NCBI GenBank assembly: GCA_029959085.1
Contig: JARWIR010000031.1
Span: 4,154,001-4,218,000, forward strand
Length of the DNA: 64,000 nt
Direction of reading: 5' to 3'
Source of the DNA: Nemophila menziesii
Lineage: Eukaryota > Streptophyta > Magnoliopsida > Boraginales > Hydrophyllaceae
Shown: positions 1 to 10,059 of the stretch, in pieces
Position numbering within the stretch: position 1 is the stretch's first letter
Layout of the letters: each line of letters begins with the position of its first letter
Translations under genes and position numbers: made by a program
Notes under the pieces: generated by a model
The model's input: only the letters and a program-made list of their open reading frames with translations
What the model was told of the DNA's origin: nothing
Databases searched by the model: none

Positions 1-2420
1 AATTATCATCTTATAACAAATATATATCGCTATTATCCAAATTTGCAAATACAATAATATAATAAACACCAATTAATTTATTGTACTATAGGAATAAAAG
101 CTTTCTTAAATTGGAATGCATTAAATTGTTGTATAATTGTCGGTGATGAGGTTGTAAGATAGGACGATTCTTTGTGTTTAAATGTCATTACCAAGATATT
201 TTCCTATAAAATAAATAGCTTTCTATGAATAACGCGTATATTCTTAAAAATAAATATAATAAAAAATTTATAAATATAACATGACTAGTTTCTAAATGGA
301 CAAAAATCTACATGGAATAAAGATAAAAGAAAAATATGGAGAAATGAAAAATGTAGTTCAGATAATGATTTCTATACTCTTTCTTCTAAAAACTTCCTAG
401 ACACAATATTTGGGTTCTTTAAACCTTCTCCTTGGATCACATGCTATTTCTCTCATACCAAATAAACAACAAAGGTAATTTGTACAACAAAAACTTAGAT
501 GAACTTCGATTTAGTGTTTAAATTTAGGCTTTGAAAATTTTGTCTCTTACTAGAATATCCTAGTAGTATTAATGACAACTATACTCATAGTGCCTCACAT
601 AATTATTATTTTTAGATACAGGTTAATTAATTAATAAAGACTTCACAAAACCAAGTTCATGCTCTATTGACTAGAATTCAACTTATTTTAAGTAAAATAT
701 ATATGTTTATATATACATTGTGACAATGCTTGAGCAAAAGGAATATTGTTTCCAATAATAGCAAGCAAAGTATGGTAGAAAAGTAATTATAATTCTTCAT
801 ATTACCACGAAGACATTATACAAATGAAAATAATTAACATGACAAATGTTTCTGCTACAAAATTTCATATTGCAAGATATACAATATCCAAATTGTGTGT
901 TTTAACTAATAAAACGGAAAAATTACTTTTTAATATAAAATAATTACATCCCTTCTAAATATACTATTCTAATATCATCAAATGTTTATAAGTATAGGCT
1001 TCCAATGTAGGGAAGGTATATGTAGGACATAATGAATTGTCATAAATTACTTAAATTAGAGATTTAGTCACAAATTTATCCACTGAAATCTTTTATGGGG
1101 CATTAACCCGTATCCACCATAATATTAAATTTGTGTATAGATATAATATATAATTGTGCAATAAAACATAAATTATGTTTACCCAACAAAAAACATAGAT
1201 TTAGTCTAATATATACACAAAATTGTAGCAGTAAAGACATTTGGTTGAAATAAAAACAAATTTCAATTACAAAAATTGATTACCTTAATTAGGGTACTCA
1301 ATTAACGGTCTATCTTTTAATGATGTTGCAGAGTTGACTATGTGGAGAATGATCTCAATTTTGGCGAAGGTTATGGTTTATCTACTTAAGTTATTTGATT
1401 AAAAAAGGAAACCATTGTTATCAGAAATTTATTCAATTATATTTTCTTATTTAGAATTTATATGGAGCCTTTGAGTCTAGGGTTGACGAGTTTTTAAAAA
1501 AAAAATTAGTGCTTTGGACATAATAAATCAAAGTTATATTATTTTCTTAAATATATAATGCCTCTCTTGTGAGCGGATCTCATTTATATCTCTCAATTGT
1601 GTCCCATTTGTAGAGATTTATCGAAATAAAAAGTTTACTCTCATTTATCTTTTCCTATTTTTCCTTTCATTTTGATCCACAATTTTTTTTGCGTTGATTT
1701 TAAGTTGAATCTATATAGTTGTGTGTATTATATATCCTTACCAATGTTCAATTTATAATGTTTAAATGATATGTGTGATGTAGATGATTTATATTTATAT
1801 TTATTTGTACTTTAATTGCAATATATTTATGAATATTAACTGTAATTTTTTTGAATTTCATAATAAGACGGTACTTATTTGAAAGGGTTGTTGGTGTTTT
1901 TTTAACCTTTTTTCTCTTATCTTTTTTTTCTAATTTTGTTTTTTGAAAGTAATTCTTGTTGTGTTTTATATGTATAAATCTAAGCAAAATTTCAAAAATA
2001 AATTAACATAAAAGTAGAAAATAAAAAACAAAATTAATTAAAAAATATATAAAATTTGTTTGATGAAATTCGAATTGGATTTGATTTGTTCAAGGTATTT
2101 CAGCAAGGTACGTGTGTCTTATGGTTGTTGGAATGAATCTCCATGATGCAAAGACAAGGTTGTTTAGGAGAGTAAACACTGAAATTTCAACAAACCTAAT
2201 AAAGTCGCTTCTTGCCTATCTCTCTAATGTTAAATTTATTCATAACCATTAAATGGTAGTTATGTTGATATGGATTTGATAAATTCATTAATGATAGACT
2301 TAAAGTTGAGCTAGATTCTTAATTCAATTCATAGCCAAGTGGGGTGGTCCTATTGAGAAACGAATTACTGAACTAATTATGGTTGACTCTTTACATAGCT
2401 GATTTCATAGCCCAATGAGG
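1..2420 (+). repeat. Diverged array unit 0, left part
   Basis: This stretch aligns in order with unit A from about 12937 to 15390. It starts with the same aattatcatcttataacaaa sequence and keeps shared landmarks such as the run near 640-690 (tcatgctctattgactagaa) and the Lys/Thr-rich AT stretch near 1850-1960. Substitutions and indels are far more frequent than among units A-D, so it is an older copy. The window starts about 210 bp beyond the hAT pseudogene position, so a diverged hAT copy is probably just outside. Homology ends near 2420, where unit A goes on into LTR-like sequence, so unit 0 seems to lack the retroelement. No coding sequence is supported; the 79-codon frame at 1748-1987 is low-complexity Lys/Asn/Ile. 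Confidence 0.8.
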
Positions 2421-2779
2421 CAAGTATGCTCATATTTGTTTTCATTTCTAAAGCAGGAAAGATTTTTCGTATTATTTTAAAATTTATGAATGTGTTTGAG
2501 ATAACGATTCCTATGATTGTAATTTTTCATATACACCGTATATGTAAGATTTAGTTAAGTGTGGAACAAATCATTTTTAACGGATAAATAACACGCTGTG
2601 TTATTATATATGCTTAGGAAAACGAATATGAATGTGTTATAGAAGGAAAAATTATTCCAAGGTGCAAGTTAAGATGACATCATAGCGAAGATTACGGTGA
2701 TGAGATCGTTGTTTCGGTAATGGCAATATGCAAAACATTTAAATAATTAAAAAAGAAGGGATAAAATGAATATTGAGCA
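2421..2779. other. AT-rich spacer, nothing recognised
   Basis: This stretch lies between two blocks that match the array units. I found no match to other parts of the window, no open frame of note and no motif I recognise. Confidence 0.5.
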
Positions 2780-3513
2780 TCTAGTAAAATTACACCGAGT
2801 ATCTACGACAACCACTAATACGCCACTACCGGCACCACTATCGAATACTATGTGTTTGACCACTTAAGCCACCAAAATAAACTATCGCTGGCCACAATAA
2901 ACATGTTCCAACACTTAGCATGTTTCTGAATGGGACTATGTTCATTTTCCTATATTGAGCACTTTTGGACAACACATAGCGACAACACAAAAAAAATCTT
3001 TAACACTCGATAAAATTTATCCACTTAGTAAATGACAGTACAACCTTAAAAAGTTACACTAGCCTATAAGATTAACAAAATAAAGCTTTGTTATCTTGTA
3101 ATTGTTGGAAGAACCTGGGAGATAACCAACACTTGTAACAGTATTAAGAATATTTTTATCACCAAACATAATTTATATGATTTGTATACAACATTAATAG
3201 TCAAAGAATGTGCGTTGACCTCTATGAAGAACAGAATATATCTTAGTATTCTTTTAGTTTTGGAATTAGGGAGGTGATGGTCCGAGTGGTGGTAAGAGGT
3301 TCAAGATTGTTTGGATCAGAAGAAAACTAATAAAAACCTAAATTCCTTATAATTATTAGAAGTTACAAAAATATCTATTACCACATGGTAAAAAAATTAA
3401 CAAAACTTAACTTGGAAGTAACAATGATATAAAAAAATAGACATCAAGAACCATTCAAGAAATCGCTGAAGTTTGAGGACCAATCTGGTTATTATAAATT
3501 TCTTTATAACTCT
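2780..3513 (+). repeat. Old copy of the recurring 0.55-kb block
   Basis: The order of short matches agrees with 8931-9500. Both contain a cactcgat/acataagacg...atttatccacttagt run, a t(t)acactagcct / ttacattggcct run, a ggaaggatggaggtggg-like segment, and an ending of ttataactctc. Many substitutions separate them. In unit 0 the block passes directly into the 19-bp minisatellite at about 3514, whereas in unit A about 11.5 kb lies between the two. This fits a large deletion in unit 0 or an independent insertion of the block. Confidence 0.6.
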
Positions 3514-3582
3514 CAAGAACGAGTGTTTGACATAAGAATAGTTGTTTGACACAAGAACAATTGTTTGACACAAGAATAAAGT
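3514..3582 (+). repeat. 19-bp minisatellite, unit 0
   Basis: About 3.4 copies of a 19-bp motif close to acaagaacagttgtttgac follow one another with small differences. The same array recurs at 21036, 33605 and 47683. Confidence 0.85.
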
Positions 3583-4080
3583 TCTATCGGTAAATAAGTG
3601 ACGGCTGCATCATCTCTATTTTTACCGTTAAATGCATTAAATTAAATAATCTTTTTATTATGCAGAGACGTTAATGTACCACAATTGTGTTCGACAAGAG
3701 AATGAATACTAAGGTTGAATTGTATTATGCAGAGTGGATTTTAAGCTTGAATGTGCATGATTTGCACATTCAAAGGTAGTCTACTTCTACCTTTTTAAAG
3801 ACATAGAAGGAGGAGAATAAAATGTAGGTTAATTGACACTTGCATTATTTGCGGGATTGTAATTGAAAGAATTATTCATTGCATATCAATTATTTGAGCT
3901 TTAGTTTTTATTATATAGGAGTTTATTTTGGTATTGGTTTATAGTTTATGTAGTTGTTTGTGCGAAATGCATTATATCCTATTTTTTGTGCGTAGTTGAA
4001 TATTTTTTAGTTTATTTTTATCTTAATAATTGTTTGTTTTTCTTTTTTTATGTTTACTTTTCTAAATTAATATGGTTAGA
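3583..4080. other. Conserved unit tail
   Basis: This non-coding sequence is nearly identical to 21121-21621 and its counterparts in units B and C, clearly closer than the rest of unit 0 is to unit A. It contains a short inverted pair, gaatgtgca ... tgcacattc, near 3749-3771. The higher similarity suggests recent exchange with the younger units or a separate mobile history. Confidence 0.7.
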
Positions 4081-4108
4081 GTGCTTTCACGCATGGGTTC
4101 ATACCTAG
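4081..4108 (+). mobile_element. Helitron-type 3' terminus (older element), unit 0
   Basis: A small hairpin (GTGC 4081-4084 paired with GCAT 4091-4094, one G-T pair, six-base loop) is followed by gggttcatac and then CTAG at 4105-4108, with T next. Helitrons end in a hairpin about 10 nt before CTRR and insert 5' of a T. The same end closes units A, B and C. It resembles the end of the intact Helitron at 7581-7608 (cgggttatccctagt). I could not find the matching 5' TC end. Confidence 0.55.
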
Positions 4109-4299
4109 TATATATATATATACACATATCTATATTATATTATATGGGACAAGTCAAAAGTCAAATAGCGGCCAAGATAAACTCCCAATTAAAAGCGTAA
4201 GAAGGCTCTTCAAGTAGGATACACTTGCAACTACAACGTTTCAAATGACGGATTTAATTCCGTGAATCTAAGTAATTTACTAAGCGTTCAAGCCAAGCT

Positions 4300-5187
4300 A
4301 TGCCGAGCAGAAGAGACGACGATGAGGATCCGGAGGAGGGAAGAGGAGGAGGTCCGGCTAATTGAAGAATATGTTGATGACAGAGGTGGTGGCGGTGGCC
4401 GCGGTCGACCATCACCTAAACAAAAGCAAAGGAGGTCGGGCTCGCAATTCTTCGATGAATATGCTAAAGTTGCTAGCGATGAAGAAGAGGAAGAGAATGA
4501 AGGAGAAGACGGTTAGTGTTTCTCTAATTATAATTTTCTCTCCTCTTTACTTAATTTAGTGTTTTTTGTCCACAAATTAGTAATTATGCTGGAAATTAAC
4601 TTAATTTGGGGTAATTTTTTGTAACTTAGGTTATCTAATTTACGTAGAATTACCAAATTGAAGAGGATTTTGGGTTTTTGGTTTAACAATTTGGTAATAT
4701 ACAGCACTAATGGATATAATTTTGAATTTTCAGACTTCATTGTTGAGAATGGAGTATATATACCTAAAGATAATGCTAGAAGAATGCATAGAAATCCATT
4801 ACTGAATATGATCAACAAGAATATGATGAAGAAGCTACAGATGTTGAACAACAAGCTTTATTACCTTATGTTCGAGATCCTAAATTATGGATGGTTAAAT
4901 GTGCTGTAAGTTTATAAAGATCGAATCTTTTTACATTATCATGTATATGTTTATGATATATATCTATTTTTTGGTAAAGATTGGTAAAGAAAGAGAAGTA
5001 GCGTTTTTTTTAATGCAAAAATGTATCGATAAAGGAGTTGATCATCTTAAAAACTATATATACATTGAAGCAGATAAAGAAGCTCATGTTAGAGAGGTAT
5101 GTTATGTATGTATATGTATGTATATATACCCATGTGATCTTATAAACGGTTAATTTACAGGTATGTATGGGTATGAGAAATATAATA
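4300..5187 (+). pseudogene. SPT5 5' gene fragment captured by Helitron
   Basis: SPT5 is the conserved partner of SPT4 in the transcription elongation factor bound to RNA polymerase II. Four exons are visible. Exon 1 (ATG at 4300, MPSRRDDDEDPEEG, then after a frameshift RSGSQFFDEYAKVASDEEEE) ends at 4511. Intron 1 is 4512-4733 (GT-AG, phase 1) and restores DFIVENG across the join. Exon 2 (4734-4905) has RRMHRNPLL, then an out-of-frame deletion, then TDVEQQALLPYVRDPKLWMV, a hallmark of plant SPT5. Intron 2 is 4906-4979. Exon 3 (4980-5096) encodes IGKEREVAFFLMQKCIDKG and DHLKNYIYIEADKEAHVRE, the start of the NGN domain, with a short internal loss. Intron 3 is 5097-5160 and exon 4 gives MGMRNI. 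The rest of SPT5 (KOW domains, C-terminal repeats) is absent. Intron retention shows DNA-level capture. It cannot make SPT5, but a fused transcript is possible. Confidence 0.92.
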
Positions 5188-5949
5188 GGTTCACCTAAAT
5201 TAAATGCCTCGGATAAATAAACCTTTAAATTGGTCGTGTTTACACCATGATCAAGGTAAAACTCAAGAAAGCCATTACTGTTGTGATAACTAAGGTTGTT
5301 TTTTTTACTTACACTTCATATTATAATGTATGTAGATTTGTGTATGACCAGATCAGGACCTTTTGGAAGGAGTAAAACATTTAATGTGAAGGGTTAATTA
5401 TAGGACTGTCGAAGAAATTTTTATAGGGATCAATGGTGCAATTTTTGGGTAATTATTATGTGAGTAACATATTCTTTTACGTGATTTTTATCCAAATATC
5501 TGACTAACCTTTTTATGTGATTTTCTCATTTTAGGTTACAAAATCAAGGATAACTAATATAAAAGTTAGTTCAATCATATACATCACCTTTCACCATATT
5601 AGACCAAGAGATGTTCGCGAATATTCAGAGGTGGATATAGAAAATGACGGATAAAAAAAATGTGTTGAATGAATTATACTAGCTTATGGATATTTTAAAA
5701 CTTTTGTACAATTTTGGAGCAGTGATAATTGAGTTACAATGGCGGAGAGAAAAAGGGGTTACATGAAACGCCAATTTTTCATGAAAGAGTGTAAGGCGAA
5801 AAAAAATTAGATTAGTAGGCCAAATTACTAACTGAGGTCCCATTTAATTACTTATTTGGATTTTATAATTAGATGGTTCTAACCGTTTTTTTAATACTTC
5901 TTGAAAGATAGTTAATTTATTTTAATGTATTAATATGTTGAGTTAAATA
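5188..5949. other. Helitron interior without a recognised gene
   Basis: Short open stretches occur (for example near 5340-5400 and 5580-5650), but I recognise no domain. It may hold further SPT5 introns or another captured piece. Confidence 0.4.
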
Positions 5950-7352
5950 ACGTATTAAATTCACAGGACACAATAATGAAGACCATGCAAAAAAATTATG
6001 AAGGAGAGACAAGTAATATTCATACCAATTCGTCTTTTCAACCAAATAATCAACAAGTTAGTTACCAATTTTTTTTTTCTAAGTTGTTTATCTATTTTAC
6101 GTGTTTAATAGTAGTGATGTTATATTAAATTCATAGGTAGAATTCTTTTACAATAAAAATAAGAGTATAGTTATACATGATGAGAATGATAGAGGTCGGA
6201 TACTTGCTCAACAAAATCTAAATCTCCAAAGAAAAATGGCCAAGTACGTTTTAAATAAATAATTTATACAAATTAATGATAATTTTGGTAAATGTATCTA
6301 AATAAGAATCATATTGTTCATCAGGATTGTGATAGAACAAACAATAAGGATAAAGAAAAGGTCGACCCCCCGGTCAAATCAAAATCCAAACGAAATAGTT
6401 CCCAAATGGTACATTATACACTATAGTATGTCTATTTATTTAAAATTCCAACAACCTCGAAGTATAAAATTAACTTTAAATTCATCACGAACATTAGGAT
6501 CCAGGAAATCTAGAGTTATCTAGAGTTGCATTAGCCCAACGTATACGCCGAGAAAGGGAATGGTTAGGTCACACTTCTCAAGTGACAATTAGTGGTCCAA
6601 AATTACCTTCATCGAATTCTCGACGACGATTAACTCGACAGTTACAAAGAGCACATGAGGTTTCATGTGAACGGTTGAATATTGGAAGATCACCAAATTC
6701 AACCCAAAACACAACAATACAATCTCATATTCAACCACAAGTTCGGTGCTCAAGTAATTCCATGGATCGAAATTCATTGACTCGTGAACCATAGGTTCAG
6801 TTGTTATCTAAACGAAGATTAGGTCAGAGTTTACGTTGGGAAAATATAGGTCACGTAGGATGTTAAGTCACGGGGACTCGCCAAGTGATACTCTCCATAA
6901 AACGACTCATCCGTTTGGTAATAATGTGTTTGGTAGAAATCTATTCACACCAAATCATATTAATCTATCAAATACACATTCTTTGGATGCACCACGACAT
7001 ATCGGTGAATCCTCTCTTTCTGAACAAATTATTGAATCACCACCGAATTCATATCATGAAGAAGAATATGATACTGATGGAGAATATAATAGTAGAGATC
7101 ATCAAGAATATACCATCACTGAAAATACAAATGAAGTACGGTTTTTCGTTGGGAGATATGAATGTAATATGCCCGCATTGTAAAGCTTTACATTGGAAGG
7201 CTGAAAGATTAAAAAAACCTCTTGTGTCTATTTCAAAATTTGGGACATGTTGTTTGGAAGGCCAAATTAATCTGCCCGATCTTATCACTCCTCCACCAGA
7301 AATTCAAGCTTTATACGATGGCTCAACACCACAGTCTAAATTAAATTTTTAA
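5950..7352 (+). pseudogene. Helitron RepHel N-terminal remnant
   Basis: RepHel is the Helitron replication initiator-helicase. This remnant lies in element orientation near the 3' end. At about 6530-6790 it reads LAQRIRREREWLGHTSQVTI followed by an Arg/Ser/Gln-rich region, then LSKRRLGQSLRW near 6803, as in the disordered N-terminus of plant RepHel. After a frameshift near 7140 the frame ending at 7352 has LGDMNVICPHCKALHW and KFGTCCLEGQINLP, the Cys-rich zinc-finger-like segment that precedes the Rep domain (Cys-x2-Cys, His, Cys-Cys). It stops at LYDGSTPQSK, just where the Helitron-like N domain should begin. Exon-like pieces at 5950-6055 and 6137-6247 may be upstream exons. The HUH nuclease motif, catalytic Tyr residues and SF1 helicase are missing. 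Confidence 0.82.
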
Positions 7353-7580
7353 TCATCTTTATGAATATTAATGTTTTGTTAGGTTGTTAAATTTTTTTTG
7401 GTTTATTTTGTTTAGATAATTTGTACGCTTAGACGTAATTCTAAGTATTGCAACCGAATTGATAGAGATTATTGTCAAAATCAATTTATGTTGCGTATTA
7501 ATTTACTAAATCATAATACTGTAAATTTACGTGAACTCGTGAGGATTCTTTGATAATTAAAATCATACCGTCTTTAAATA
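7353..7580. other. Helitron 3' subterminal region
   Basis: AT-rich sequence between the RepHel stop and the terminal hairpin. Nothing coding is seen. Confidence 0.5.
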
Positions 7581-7608
7581 GTTCCCCTCGGGCACGGGTT
7601 ATCCCTAG
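7581..7608 (+). other. Helitron 3' hairpin and CTAG terminus
   Basis: GTTCCC (7581-7586) pairs with GGGCAC (7590-7595) with one T-C mismatch and a three-base loop. Nine bases later comes CTAG (7605-7608), then host T. In Helitrons this hairpin signals the end of strand transfer. Confidence 0.85.
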
Positions 7609-7924
7609 TATATATACATTAAATGAATACCCAAAACCAAAAAGTAATCCCAAACCCATTTATTCATTATATATATACATTTTTTCCACTCATTGCCTCT
7701 TCGGTCTATTCTCTCTCATCTTTCTGCAAAAGCTCTTTTTTGGTCAATAATCTCCTACAAATCCTTCAACATTCAAATCTAAAACCTTCTATTCAAATTT
7801 ATCCAGAATTAGCATCATTGATTATCAGTTTTTCCAAGCTCAATTATTGTGCATAAGCATTCCTTTTCATGGAAGAAAAACATTGAGTTCATTAGAAAGA
7901 CAAAGTGGAAGCTTTGTTTTTGTG
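7609..7924 (+). promoter_or_regulatory. Promoter-like leader at unit start
   Basis: A TATA-rich stretch (tcattatatatatacattt, about 7663-7681) is followed by a CT-rich tract (cctcttcggtctattctctc, 7696-7715), an arrangement like plant core promoters and 5' leaders. No long frame follows. The segment recurs at 21680, 34250, 48330 and, diverged, 61030. The call rests on composition only; it could be part of an LTR. Confidence 0.3.
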
Positions 7925-8310
7925 TTAATAATCAGTAATTTTGTGTAATATTCGGTGATTTTGCATTAGCACTCAATAATTTTGTGTATCATTCATTAAT
8001 CAATTGTAACTTTGAGATTTTTCCATTCTCGGTTATTTTTATGTTAATATTCAGTAATTTTGCGTAATACTTATTCTTTTGTCTTTTGTACTCAGTGATT
8101 GTGATTGTGTGTTAATACTCTGAAAATTTAATTGATACTTAGTGAATTTTAATGAAATCCAGTGATTTTACTATGTACTCGGTGAATTCTGGATATTAAT
8201 ACAAAACCACTGAATATTTCAAAATCCCAAAACTTACCGTTGATTAATGAGTATTAACGCAAAATCACTAATTAGTAATGCAAAATCACGGTGTATTACA
8301 TACAATAGTT
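7925..8310. repeat. Two-orientation motif array (foldback), unit A
   Basis: From about 7925 to 8190 variants of cagtgattttgtgttaatac follow one another (for example aatcagtaattttgtgtaat, ttcggtgattttgcgttagc, actcagtgattgtgattgtg). From about 8195 to 8310 the reverse complement appears (gagtattaacgcaaaatcac, gtaatgcaaaatcacggtgt). Single-stranded copies could fold into an imperfect hairpin. Copies occur in C, D and the right-hand old copy; B lost the second arm. Confidence 0.7.
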
Positions 8311-8930
8311 GAATGTTATCTAACAAAATTATGTAGTTGACGCAACTTTATAAACTCGAGACTACACAAAGCTTCTTGAGTTTGTATACGAAACTTCATA
8401 AAGTCAAAGCTATGGATCTTTATGGTTGTTGTCCGAAACCTTCCACGAAACTCGAAGCTACAGATCTGGTGGCTACGGAAGATTGAACACGAAAAGTTTC
8501 AAAAAGCTTTGTAAATTGCAATTATAGTTGAAACGGCGAATAGAAGGGAGGAGAGAGTTATGTAGAGAGAAAATTTAATGTGTAATAAAAATGTATCTTT
8601 CAGATTATATATACCCTAAGGGGTAGTTTTGACCCATAACATGTCAAATTCTCCTTTAGAGAAAAATATATACACATATTCCATATTAGATACAAAAATA
8701 GCCTGTAAGACCCCATAAAAAAATCATCCAAAAATAAAAGGTCTCTGACCCGAAATATTTTTATAAAGTCGTGTAAAGAAGGGAAGAATAATTTTTCAAG
8801 AGTTGTATATTTAAAAATTGACTTAAATACCATCAAATAAAACAAAACTCACGTAAATACAAAAAAAAAAGTTCCAGTATAAACATTGGGCATTTAAGGG
8901 TGTTACATTTAGTATCTTTAACAAGTTCTT
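8311..8930. other. Non-coding part of unit A
   Basis: Contains ccctaaggggtagttttgac near 8615 and the minus-strand frame 8600-8845, which is rich in Phe/Leu/Tyr, is broken differently between copies and matches no family I know. I see no gene here. Confidence 0.5.
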
Positions 8931-9500
8931 ATCATTGACACACCATCGTTGATGAGCCATCACCATCAGTATTGGCGAAGGCAATATGTTATACTTAGTG
9001 TTTAAAAACTGAAGTCACCGCTGGTGGGGAAACTGAACATGTTTAGAGTATGACACCAAGCATATTTTAAAACTAAGTTTGCACAAATTTCTATACTCGA
9101 CATCTCTAACAACCAACACTGACAGTTTTAACATAAGACGTAATTTATCTACTTAATATACAACACTAAAACCCCAAGAAATTACATTGGCCTCTTAAAA
9201 AACAAATAAATGTTAGTATCTTTTGAGTCTTGAAGGAAGGATGGAGGTGGGAACTTAAGGGGTGGATCAAGAACCTTTGGGTTGAAATCTCTAATAAAAC
9301 CGTATAATAACTTATGGTTATTATAAATTACAAATATACCTACTACAACATGTTAAAGAATTAGTGGAAGTTCATTTGGGAGTTACAATGGTAACAAATA
9401 AGCTTTGACAACCATTCAAACAATTTTTTAAGTTTGACAACTAATATGGTAGTTATAATTTTATTTATACCTCTCACATTTCTTCAAATTTTTTAACTTT
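8931..9500 (+). repeat. Recurring 0.55-kb block, unit A
   Basis: Starts near accatcgttgatgagccatc and ends near ttataattttatttatacct. Closely related copies are in C (about 35583) and D (about 49665); diverged copies are at 2780-3513 and 62380-62960. B lacks it because of its deletion. No open frame or terminal repeat was seen. Confidence 0.65.
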
Positions 9501-10059
9501 CATATGAGAATACAACCCATCCTTTAGAATACATCCATCATTCGTCCTTGGTTTGTACCACAAAGTTATTTGTATGCACCAATATCAATCGATGGAGTAC
9601 ATGACAGTCTAATAACAATATCACTCAAAAAATATACAATATTAATCACAATACTAGGTTAACGAGGTAAGTTACAAGAAATACTTCTTTGACTATTAAC
9701 CTAATAGATGACCACTTTGGGAGGTTGACGTGCAATAGTTGTAGATTTGTTCAAGTTGAGCATCAATCTGTAAACTCACAACTAAAAAATGAATAACTTT
9801 TACATCATTTCCAAATTTTTTATAATTTTTTATTGTGAAAGTTAATCAAGGAATGGAATAATGGAACTTAGATAATTAGATTGTTCTGAAACACCTTCGA
9901 AGATTTGATTTTTCAATACTATCACAATAGCATTCTGTGTCCCAAAATATTTCCCATTATGGAATCTGCAACTGGGCAATCTATTATAAAATATTATTGT
10001 TGTATTCAAATATTGGGTGAGTTAGAGAATTAGATAATGAAATTCAAAAGATAGAACAC
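9501..10059. other. Unassigned non-coding DNA, unit A
   Basis: AT-rich, with no frame of note. On the minus strand 9900-10000 reads KYFGTQNAIVIVLKNQ, which could be an eroded exon, but I cannot assign it. Confidence 0.4.

Larger units (their letters stand above)
4129..7608 (+). mobile_element. Helitron, 3480 bp, with captured SPT5 fragment
   Basis: The 5' end reads TCTATATTATATTATATGGG, typical of plant Helitrons, and follows A4128. The 3' end is a hairpin (7581-7595), nine spacer bases and CTAG at 7605-7608, followed by T7609. Joining the flanks gives acacata/tatatatacattaaatg, which is exactly the uninterrupted sequence in unit C (about 34230-34253) and, with small changes, in B and D. So the empty site is seen, insertion was between A and T, and there is no target duplication, as expected for rolling-circle insertion. 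Inside are a decayed RepHel N-terminus and SPT5 exons, both in element orientation. No HUH Rep motif or helicase domain remains, so the element is non-autonomous. It landed 20 bp downstream of another Helitron-like 3' end. Confidence 0.9.

Noticed and set aside
1748..1987. 79-codon Lys/Asn/Ile-rich frame
   Set aside because: Low-complexity AT-rich sequence; the aligned part of unit A has no such frame.
3514..3582. Regular short repeats considered as a CRISPR array
   Set aside because: The 19-bp units are directly adjacent with no spacers, in a plant genome. It is a minisatellite.
7623..7856. Plus-strand frame starting MNTQNQKVIPNP, repeated at 34252 and 48330
   Set aside because: The frame breaks in unit B and copy E, and the region looks like a promoter and leader. 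No family was recognised.
8600..8845. Minus-strand frame starting MFYLMVFKSIF, repeated at 35265, 49343 and 62086
   Set aside because: Single-base indels in poly-A runs change the frame between copies, with no sign of constraint.
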